DNA from: an uncultured Acetobacteraceae bacterium
GTDB lineage: Bacteria; Pseudomonadota; Alphaproteobacteria; Acetobacterales; Acetobacteraceae
Direction: 5' to 3'
DNA: 5,245 bases
NCBI GenBank assembly: GCA_937930165.1
Contig: CALGVL010000170.1
Coordinates: forward strand, 1-5,245
The notes under the pieces are model-generated. The model worked only from the letters and a program-made list of their open reading frames with translations, searched no databases and was not told the DNA's origin. Below, piece after piece: positions 1 through 5,245 of the stretch. Each line of letters starts with the position of its first letter. The first letter of the stretch is position 1. Made by a program: the position numbers and the translations under genes.

Positions 1-40
1 TGGTCAGTGACTGGAGTTCAGACGTGTGCTCTTCCGATCT
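1..40 (+). other. Illumina TruSeq index adapter remnant (not genomic)
   Basis: Bases 7-40 are identical to the 34-base TruSeq index adapter end that begins GTGACTGGAGTTC and finishes GCTCTTCCGATCT. Bases 1-6 (TGGTCA) sit exactly where the barcode lies in the index primer; the reverse complement TGACCA is TruSeq index 4 as I recall it. The stretch opens a reading frame whose peptide starts MTGVQTCALPI, a familiar adapter-translation artefact in public protein sets. It joins the downstream protease frame without a stop, so an automatic caller could give that gene a false N-terminus. Genomic sequence begins at or just after base 41. Confidence 0.97.
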
Positions 41-132
41 CCGGAGGTGGGACAAGGGCCTCGCCCTGCTGCATTGTCCCCGGCCCCGGAGGCCGCCTCG
101 CGGCTTGGCCGGCGCTGTGCGATCTTCGCCCC

Positions 133-1259
<1,127 letters not shown>

Positions 1260-1260
<1 letters not shown>

Positions 1261-1288
1261 GCGGCAGGCGCCCGCGCCGCCTGCCGCC
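1260..1288 (+). terminator. GC-rich hairpin at the protease stop codon, probable terminator
   Basis: GGCGGCAGGCG (1260-1270) pairs perfectly with CGCCTGCCGCC (1278-1288), an 11-bp stem around a 7-base loop. The first stem base is the last base of the TAG stop. There is no run of T afterwards, only GTCTT, so a classic intrinsic terminator is not complete; such hairpins are common at gene ends in GC-rich genomes. Confidence 0.55.
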
Positions 1289-1350
1289 CGGCATCGTCTT
1301 GACCACTCCCGGGGCCCGATCCCATCTCGGCCTGCAGGACGGGATGCCTG

Positions 1351-1557
1351 ATGGATGTGTCGCGCTTCCTGATCGGATTGGGGCTCGCGATTGTGCTCAT
1401 CGGCCTGTTGTGGCCAGTGGCGACAAAGCTTGGCCTCGGCCGGCTGCCCGGCGACATCATCATCCGCCGGGAGGGCTTCACCCTTTACGTGCCGCTGACG
1501 ACCGGTTTCCTCCTGAGCTTGGTGCTCAGCCTGATCCTCTGGCTGCTGCGGCGATAG
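1351..1557 (+). CDS. DUF2905 family small membrane protein
   Basis: This 68-residue protein has two hydrophobic helices (about residues 5-26 and 47-66) joined by a short loop with the motif LGLGRLPGDI (27-36), then IIRREGF and YVPLTTG. The order helix, LGRLPGDI, charged turn, PLTT, helix ending in LILWLL is the signature of the DUF2905 family, whose members are of this length and have no known function. It ends in RR, so the tail is probably cytoplasmic. ATG 1351 is preceded by a modest AGGACGGG (1336-1343). The gene lies 90 bases after the protease, beyond its terminator-like hairpin, so it may have its own promoter. A TTGACC hexamer at 1299-1304 could be a -35, but no convincing -10 follows. 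The identification is firm and the role is unknown. Confidence 0.9.
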   Translation: MDVSRFLIGLGLAIVLIGLLWPVATKLGLGRLPGDIIIRREGFTLYVPLTTGFLLSLVLSLILWLLRR

Positions 1558-1695
1558 GCGCGGACCGGGGCTGATGCCGGAGCATGGGACCGCAGCAGCT
1601 ATGCAGGGCAGGAGGGCAGGGGCGGCCGGCAGGGTCGCGCAAGCATCGCCGCAGGCGCCATTTGAGTGAGGTTACGGAATGAAGTGCAAAGGGAT

Positions 1696-1701
1696 AGGTG
1701 G
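1696..1701 (+). promoter_or_regulatory. Ribosome binding site fixing the trmFO start
   Basis: AGGTGG ends six bases before ATG 1708. The longer in-frame start at 1666 would place this site inside the coding region and would add 14 charged residues before the FAD-binding strand, which normally sits at the very N-terminus of TrmFO. Confidence 0.6.
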
Positions 1702-1707
1702 CCAGGG

Positions 1708-3057
1708 ATGACCGCCCCCATTCATGTCATTGGTGCCGGCCTTGCCGGCAGTGAGGCCGCTTGGCAGATCGCGTTGGCCGGCGTGCCGGTCGTGCTGCAC
1801 GAAATGCGCCCCGGGCGCATGACCGAAGCGCACCGGACGCCAGGCTTCGCCGAGCTTGTCTGCTCCAACTCCTTCCGCGCCGACGACCCGTTATACAGCG
1901 CCGTCGGCCTGCTGCATGAGGAGATGCGCCGCGCCGGGTCGCTGATCATGCGCGCCGGCGACATGCACCGCCTGCCGGCCGGGACGGCGCTTGCGGTCGA
2001 CCGTGATGCCTTCTCGGCGGAGGTGACGCGCAGCCTGACCGAACATCCCCTCGTGAGCGTCCGGCACGAGGAAGTGCCCAGCCTTCCGCCGAAGGACTGG
2101 GGCAGCGCGATCATTGCCACCGGCCCCCTTACTGCTTCCGCTCTGGCCGAGGATCTGCGCCGTCATACGGGCGAGGGCTCGCTCGCCTTCTTCGACGCGA
2201 TTGCGCCGATCGTGCACCGCGACAGCATCGACATGACCGTGGCCTGGATGCAGTCGCGCTACGACAAGGGCGGCGCCGATTACATCAACTGCCCCCTGGA
2301 CCGCCCGCAGTACGAAGCCTTCGTCGCAGCGCTGCTGACCGCGGAAAAGACGGAGTTCAGGGACTGGGAGACGGACACCCCCTATTTCGATGGCTGCCTG
2401 CCGATTGAGGTGATGGCCGAGCGCGGGCCGGACACGCTGCGCTGGGGGCCGATGAAGCCCGTCGGCCTGGTCAACCCGCATACCGGACGGCGCCCCTATG
2501 CGGTGGTCCAGCTCCGGCGGGACAATGCGCTCGGCACCCTCTGGAACATCGTCGGCTTTCAGACCAAGCTGAAGCATGCCGAGCAGGTTCGGATCTTCCG
2601 CACCATTCCGGGGCTCCGGAATGCCGAGTTTGCGCGGCTTGGAGGAGTGCACCGCAACACGTTCCTGAACAGCCCCCGGCTGCTCGACCAGTCGCTCCGC
2701 CTCAAGGCTGCGCCGCATATTCGCATCGCGGGCCAAGTCACCGGGGTCGAAGGATACATTGAGTCGGCAGCGATCGGGCTGCTGGCCGGCCGCTTTGCGG
2801 CCGCCGAAGCAAAGGGCGAGACATTCCACCCACCGCCTCCCGAGACAGCGCTTGGTGCCCTGCTTGCGCATATCACCACCGGGGCGGAGGCTGAGACCTT
2901 TCAGCCCATGAACGTGAATTTCGGCCTGTTCCCGCCGCTGGCTGTCGCGCCGAGAGGCCGCGAGCGCAAGCGCGCCTACTGCGAGCGGGCGCTGCGGGCT
3001 GCGGATGCCTGGCTCGGGCGCCCGGACTTCCCGCCCGTTCCGCGCGAAGCCGCCTAG
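1708..3057 (+). CDS. trmFO: Methylenetetrahydrofolate--tRNA-(uracil-5-)-methyltransferase TrmFO
   Basis: This FAD enzyme makes 5-methyluridine at position 54 of the tRNA T-loop, taking the carbon from 5,10-methylene-tetrahydrofolate and reducing it with FADH2. It does the job that S-adenosylmethionine-dependent TrmA does in E. coli. At 449 residues it has normal family length. The N-terminal Rossmann motif GAGLAGSE (9-16) binds FAD, followed by HEMRPGRMTEAH and the conserved ELVCSNSFR. Cys52 there and Cys230 in FDGCLPIEVMAERG match the two catalytic cysteines described for B. subtilis TrmFO (Cys53 and Cys226). Other family blocks are YINCPL, KPVGLVNPHTGRRPYAVVQL, the FAD-binding GQVTGVEGYIESAA (342-355) and the C-terminal PMNVNFGLFPPL (400-411). 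The start at 1708 is supported by the Shine-Dalgarno at 1696-1701. The 150 bases between the DUF2905 stop and this start hold no gene or clear promoter. The gene looks intact and functional. Confidence 0.97.
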   Translation: MTAPIHVIGAGLAGSEAAWQIALAGVPVVLHEMRPGRMTEAHRTPGFAELVCSNSFRADDPLYSAVGLLHEEMRRAGSLIMRAGDMHRLPAGTALAVDRDAFSAEVTRSLTEHPLVSVRHEEVPSLPPKDWGSAIIATGPLTASALAEDLRRHTGEGSLAFFDAIAPIVHRDSIDMTVAWMQSRYDKGGADYINCPLDRPQYEAFVAALLTAEKTEFRDWETDTPYFDGCLPIEVMAERGPDTLRWGPMKPVGLVNPHTGRRPYAVVQLRRDNALGTLWNIVGFQTKLKHAEQVRIFRTIPGLRNAEFARLGGVHRNTFLNSPRLLDQSLRLKAAPHIRIAGQVTGVEGYIESAAIGLLAGRFAAAEAKGETFHPPPPETALGALLAHITTGAEAETFQPMNVNFGLFPPLAVAPRGRERKRAYCERALRAADAWLGRPDFPPVPREAA

Positions 3058-3068
3058 GCCGACGGCAA

Positions 3069-3103
3069 CGGCCGGCTCCCGCCACCGGTATCGGAGCCGA
3101 CCG
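3069..3103 (+). terminator. Inverted repeat after trmFO, possible terminator
   Basis: CGGCTCC (3073-3079) pairs with GGAGCCG (3093-3099), extended past one mismatch by CGG (3069-3071) with CCG (3101-3103). It starts 12 bases after the trmFO stop. An alternative hairpin, CCGGCC 3101-3106 with GGCCGG 3114-3119, overlaps it. Neither is followed by a T-run. Confidence 0.35.
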
Positions 3104-3286
3104 GCCGCAGGACGGCCGGAACGAAAAGGCCGCCCGGCGGCTGGGCTGTGGGTGATGCTGTGAATGGCCGCCGGGAGTCGGCCGTGACTGCTCAGGCTGC
3201 GCCGCCTGCATCCGCCCCGATAGCCGGATATCCTCCTCGCCTGACCGTCGCGGTTGGTTGCCGCCTTCCTCGGCCGTGCTCCGGAC
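3104..3286. other. Intergenic stretch without a recognisable gene
   Basis: This is the upstream part of the roughly 350-base gap between trmFO and the first hsp20 gene; the downstream part holds the promoter and leader listed separately. Beyond small GC-rich inverted repeats (3101-3119, 3129-3141, 3166-3183) I see no gene. The short open frames on either strand lack a plausible ribosome binding site and family features. Confidence 0.6.
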
Positions 3287-3317
3287 CTTGAAACGGGCGG
3301 TTCGCGACCTAGTAAGG
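3287..3317 (+). promoter_or_regulatory. Candidate heat-shock (RpoH, sigma-32) promoter
   Basis: CTTGAAA at 3287-3293 matches the sigma-32 -35 element. Exactly 17 bases after its CTTG comes CCTAGTAAGG (3308-3317), close to the -10 reported for alphaproteobacterial heat-shock promoters (CYTATNTNNG, 17-18 bases after CTTG). It matches at C, Y, T, A and the final G and differs at two T positions. Transcription would begin near 3320-3325, giving a leader of about 85-90 nt before the Hsp20 start at 3409. That such a site lies directly in front of a small heat-shock gene supports the call. Confidence 0.65.
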
Positions 3318-3323
3318 AATTCT

Positions 3324-3408
3324 GCCAGGTGCCCGGATGGGGCCTGGTGGACGGCGCCGATTGGCGGCGCCGCTCAGATCCATGTTGCTTCGCAAGGAGG
3401 ATGTGGAG
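3324..3408 (+). promoter_or_regulatory. Hsp20 5' leader with ROSE-like RNA thermometer fold
   Basis: Three successive hairpins can be drawn. Hairpin 1 pairs CCAGG 3325-3329 with CCTGG 3343-3347, with an inner CCC 3332-3334 and GGG 3339-3341 around a GGAT loop. Hairpin 2 pairs CGGCGCCG 3352-3359 with CGGCGCCG 3365-3372 around ATTGG. In hairpin 3, CAU 3381-3383 pairs with AUG 3401-3403, and UUGCU 3385-3389 lies opposite AGGA 3395-3398 with G3387 unpaired and a UCGCA loop. Hairpin 3 masks the Shine-Dalgarno AAGGAGG (3394-3400). ROSE thermometers of alpha- and gammaproteobacterial small heat-shock genes have this order: 60-120 nt, several hairpins, and a weak UYGCU to AGGA pairing with a bulged G that melts on warming. 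A competing 4-bp hairpin, UUGC 3385-3388 with GCAA 3392-3395, would leave most of the site free. The fold was drawn by eye. Confidence 0.6.
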
Positions 3409-3894
3409 ATGAGGACCGAGTTCGACTTCAGCCCGCTGTTCCGGTCCACCGTGGGGTTCGACCGGATGTTCGAGCTGCTGCGGCAGTCGATGCGCGAGGG
3501 GGCGGAGGAGAACTACCCACCCTATGACATCGAGAAGACCGGTGAGGACAGCTACCGGATCACCCTCGCGGTGGCCGGCTTCAAGCTTGAAGACCTCACC
3601 GTGACCGCGCAGCAGAACCTGCTGGTAATCACCGGCGAGAGGCGCAACCGCAGCGGTGAGCAGCAACGCCAACTCCTGTATCGCGGCATTGCCGGCCGCA
3701 CCTTCGAGCGGCGTTTCGAACTGGCCGATCATGTGAAGGTCGTCGGTGCCCATCTGGAGGACGGTCTGCTCACCATTGAGCTTGTGCGTGAGCTGCCTGA
3801 GGCCATGCGTCCGCGGCGGATCGAGATCGCCAGCAGCGGCGTGATCCAAGGCCCGCAGCGGCCGCAGGTCATCGAGGGCCAGAAGGCCGCCTGA
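3409..3894 (+). CDS. Small heat-shock protein, IbpA-type Hsp20
   Basis: This 161-residue cytoplasmic ATP-independent holdase should bind unfolding proteins and keep them ready for refolding by DnaK and ClpB. The N-terminal arm FDFSPLFRSTVGFDRMF (5-21) is the IbpA-type signature, followed by NYPPYDIEKTGEDSYRIT. The alpha-crystallin domain covers about 37-128 and includes VAGFKLEDL, the RGIAGRTFERRF block (92-103) and the conserved end GLLTIEL (119-125). A C-terminal I-x-I anchor is present as IEI (138-140), followed by a Gln/Pro-rich tail. ATG 3409 is chosen because AAGGAGG (3394-3400) ends eight bases before it. In-frame ATGs at 3337 and 3382 lie inside the structured leader and have no ribosome site. 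Expression is probably doubly heat-controlled, by the RpoH-like promoter and the leader. It is the first gene of an apparent unit with a second hsp20 108 bases downstream. Confidence 0.94.
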   Translation: MRTEFDFSPLFRSTVGFDRMFELLRQSMREGAEENYPPYDIEKTGEDSYRITLAVAGFKLEDLTVTAQQNLLVITGERRNRSGEQQRQLLYRGIAGRTFERRFELADHVKVVGAHLEDGLLTIELVRELPEAMRPRRIEIASSGVIQGPQRPQVIEGQKAA

Positions 3895-3925
3895 GCCGGC
3901 CGAACCGCTTCGGACAGTGATGTGA

Positions 3926-3997
3926 CCTCCGGGCCGGCGGGTGCCTGGCGCCCTGCGGCGCCGGGCGCCTGCCGCCCGCTGGACAGAACGGAGGAGG
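3926..3997 (+). promoter_or_regulatory. Structured spacer that could mask the second hsp20 ribosome binding site
   Basis: The spacer between the two hsp20 genes contains GGCGCCC (3947-3953) pairing perfectly with GGGCGCC (3963-3969) around a 9-base loop. Outside it, CCTCCG (3926-3931) is fully complementary to CGGAGG (3989-3994), which is part of the Shine-Dalgarno GGAGGAGG (3990-3997) five bases before ATG 4003. The two pairings are compatible and would bury the ribosome site. No CTTG promoter element is present, so the second gene is probably read from the first promoter. GC richness makes such pairings likely by chance, so the regulatory reading is tentative. Confidence 0.35.
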
Positions 3998-4002
3998 CAA
4001 CC

Positions 4003-4491
4003 ATGCCGATGAGCGATCTCATCCCGTGGGGCCGCAGCCGCATTGCCCCGGCCCTGCGCCGCAATGAGGAAGCCAGCCCGTTCCTCGCCCTGCAGCGCGA
4101 GATGAACCGGGTGTTCGACGAATTCTTCCGCAATTTCGACATCCCGCCCATGCCCCGTCTGGGCTGGGCCGGGGGCTGGCCGCAGGTGGATGTGAGCGAG
4201 AACGACGAGGAGGTGAAGATCGTCGCCGAGCTGCCGGGCCTTACGGAAAAGGATATCGCGGTCACGCTGAATAACGGTGTCCTGACGCTCCGGGGCGAGA
4301 AGAAGCTTGAGAGCAACGGCGCCCTGTATAGCGAGCGCTGGTACGGCCAGTTCCAGCGCTCGCTGGAACTCGGCCCGGAGGTGGATCCGGACAGGGTGAC
4401 CGCCACCTTCCGCAACGGCGTGCTGACCATCACCGCCGCAAAGCGCCCCGAAGCGCAGCGCGAGGTTAAGCGCATTCCGATCAACGGATGA
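4003..4491 (+). CDS. Small heat-shock protein, Hsp20/alpha-crystallin family (second type)
   Basis: This 162-residue holdase chaperone is clearly distinct from its neighbour. The N-terminal arm carries PFLALQREMNRVFDEFFRNF (26-45), the amphipathic start seen in many bacterial Hsp20 proteins of the non-IbpA kind. The alpha-crystallin domain spans about 59-148: WPQVDVSENDEEVKIVAELPGL, then NNGVLTLRGEKK, then RWYGQFQRSLEL, closing with FRNGVLTITAAK (136-147). The C-terminal anchor is RIPI (157-160), a standard I-x-I motif two residues from the end. ATG 4003 is preceded by a strong GGAGGAGG at a spacing of five. A longer in-frame GTG start at 3922 would add 27 Ala/Pro-rich residues and lacks a ribosome site. 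The gene likely shares a transcript with the upstream hsp20. Known bacterial sHsp pairs may work as mixed or separate oligomers; which applies here cannot be read from sequence. Confidence 0.93.
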   Translation: MPMSDLIPWGRSRIAPALRRNEEASPFLALQREMNRVFDEFFRNFDIPPMPRLGWAGGWPQVDVSENDEEVKIVAELPGLTEKDIAVTLNNGVLTLRGEKKLESNGALYSERWYGQFQRSLELGPEVDPDRVTATFRNGVLTITAAKRPEAQREVKRIPING

Positions 4492-4500
4492 GTCTCGGCC

Positions 4501-4525
4501 TCCCGGGCCGGCGGCCGGCCCGGGA
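4501..4525 (+). terminator. Perfect GC-rich hairpin after the second hsp20
   Basis: TCCCGGGCCGG (4501-4511) pairs perfectly with CCGGCCCGGGA (4515-4525) around a CGG loop, an 11-bp stem beginning nine bases after the hsp20 stop. No T-tract follows. It may end the hsp20 transcript partly, or protect its 3' end, while allowing some read-through into the gene at 4553, for which I see no separate promoter. Confidence 0.55.
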
Positions 4526-4552
4526 CCTGCCCATCACCAGGGACGGCAAGCC

Positions 4553-5245
4553 ATGAGCATCCGCCAGCACCGAACCCGCGATATCGCCGCCGACAGCCTG
4601 CTCACCGAACTGCTCGCGCCCGGACCGGTTCGACAGGTGGAACCCGCACCTGCGCTGCTGCCGAGCTTCCCGCCGGATGCCCGCGCGCTCATCCACCGCC
4701 CCGCCAGGTCGGCCATGACCTCCGGCTGGGCGAAGTCCTGCGACTGGGTGCTGGAATTCGAGCCGCGCGCCCCCGAGTTCCGTGAGCCGCTGATGGGCTG
4801 GATCGGTGGCACGGATCCGCTGCGCCAGGTCCGGCTGCGCTTTCCCAGCCGGGATGCGGCCATCGCCTATGCGCAGCGCGAGGGCCTGCCCTTCACCGTC
4901 TGCGAGCCGCAGGAGCCACCCCCGGCTCAGTGCATCGCCCGCAGGCCAGGGAACCCGCCGGCCGCCGGGCACGCCGATCCGCTGCTGTGCTTCGCCTGGG
5001 ATCGCTCCCACTTGGTCATGCCCGATCTCGATGCGGCGCTGCTCGATCCCGCGCGGGTCTTCGCCAGCCCGGGCGAGGTCGCCCGGCATCCGTTGCTGAC
5101 GGAGGCGGAGAGGCGGGAGATCCTCATGCGCTGGCTCTGGGATGCGCAGCGGATCGAGGCCATGGCCGATGAGGCCCCGTTGGATGGTGGCGAGCCTTCC
5201 AGCCTCGATGAGGTGCTGGAGGCGCTTACCCTGCTGAATCGGACG
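4553..5245 (+). CDS. NDUFS4-like (ETC complex I subunit) domain protein with extra C-terminal domain, 3' end beyond window
   Basis: The frame from ATG 4553 is open to the last base, giving 231 residues with no stop. Residues about 44-119 match the ETC complex I subunit (NDUFS4-like) family: ALIHRPARSAMTSGWAK, then WVLEFEPRAPEFREPLMGW, GTDPLRQVRLRF, and DAAIAYAQREGLPFTVCEP. Stand-alone alphaproteobacterial members are about 100 residues and are accessory subunits on the matrix-facing arm of NADH:quinone oxidoreductase. Here a 43-residue leader precedes the domain. A Pro-rich linker (120-145) leads to a second, mostly helical part (about 160-230) with DPARVFASPGEV, LLTEAERREILMRWLWDAQ and GGEPSSLDEVLEAL. 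This resembles small alphaproteobacterial hypothetical proteins I recall, without known function. AGGGACGG (4539-4546) is a weak ribosome site six bases before the ATG. The first domain is clear; the role of the whole protein is not, and complex I membership is only inferred. Confidence 0.85.
   Translation, partial: MSIRQHRTRDIAADSLLTELLAPGPVRQVEPAPALLPSFPPDARALIHRPARSAMTSGWAKSCDWVLEFEPRAPEFREPLMGWIGGTDPLRQVRLRFPSRDAAIAYAQREGLPFTVCEPQEPPPAQCIARRPGNPPAAGHADPLLCFAWDRSHLVMPDLDAALLDPARVFASPGEVARHPLLTEAERREILMRWLWDAQRIEAMADEAPLDGGEPSSLDEVLEALTLLNRT

Noticed and set aside
7..132. An N-terminal extension of the protease starting at GTG 7.
   Set aside because: Its first part is adapter sequence and the rest is low-complexity with no ribosome site. 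The membrane anchor begins right after ATG 133.
1662..1690. TTGAGT at 1662-1667 as a -35 for trmFO.
   Set aside because: No acceptable -10 lies 16-18 bases downstream.
3337..3408. Longer versions of the first Hsp20 starting at ATG 3337 or ATG 3382.
   Set aside because: They lack ribosome sites, lie in the structured leader, and would precede the IbpA-type N-terminus MRTEFDFSPL with unrelated sequence.
3401..3412. A three-codon reading frame (ATG TGG AGA TGA) overlapping the first hsp20 start.
   Set aside because: The Shine-Dalgarno abuts its ATG with no spacing, so initiation there is unlikely; the overlap is probably chance.
1891..3849. A 652-codon open frame on the minus strand across trmFO and the first hsp20 gene.
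   Set aside because: It is antisense to two genes with unmistakable family motifs. Its translation is rich in Arg, Gly, Pro and His with no recognisable domain, as expected for a stop-poor shadow frame in GC-rich DNA.
4481..5089. A 202-codon minus-strand frame, and shorter plus-strand frames at 4806-5172.
   Set aside because: They overlap the open frame from 4553, which carries the NDUFS4-like motifs; the alternatives show none.

Overview
The window looks like a short contig from a high-GC alphaproteobacterium. The evidence is the very GC-rich codon usage, an NDUFS4-like (ETC complex I subunit) domain typical of alphaproteobacteria, a TrmFO-type tRNA methyltransferase, and an IbpA-type small heat-shock gene behind an alphaproteobacterial RpoH-like promoter. 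Acetobacterales/Rhodospirillales is a guess from overall protein style. All genes read on the + strand.

Layout. Bases 1-40 are not biological: they match the Illumina TruSeq index adapter, including a 6-base barcode, left at the contig end. Next comes a membrane-anchored HtrA/Deg-type serine protease with one PDZ domain (133-1260), with a strong GC hairpin at its stop codon. It is followed by a 68-residue two-helix membrane protein of the DUF2905 family (1351-1557) and by trmFO (1708-3057), which makes m5U54 in tRNA using methylene-tetrahydrofolate and FAD.

The second half is a heat-shock module. After 229 non-coding bases comes a CTTG-N17-CCTAG promoter (3287-3317). Its leader of about 90 nt can fold into three hairpins, the last of which places a UUGCU motif opposite the Shine-Dalgarno AGGA, the layout of a ROSE RNA thermometer. 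Two different Hsp20 chaperones follow: IbpA-type (3409-3894) and a second class (4003-4491). A perfect GC-rich hairpin (4501-4525) separates them from a last gene (4553 to the window end, no stop reached). That gene joins an NDUFS4-like domain to a small C-terminal domain of unknown function.

Together the window holds protein quality control (an envelope protease and two holdase chaperones) beside a tRNA-modification housekeeping gene. The best candidates for new biology are the putative thermometer-controlled Hsp20 pair and the NDUFS4-like fusion protein directly downstream of it. No RNA genes, mobile elements or CRISPR arrays were seen.
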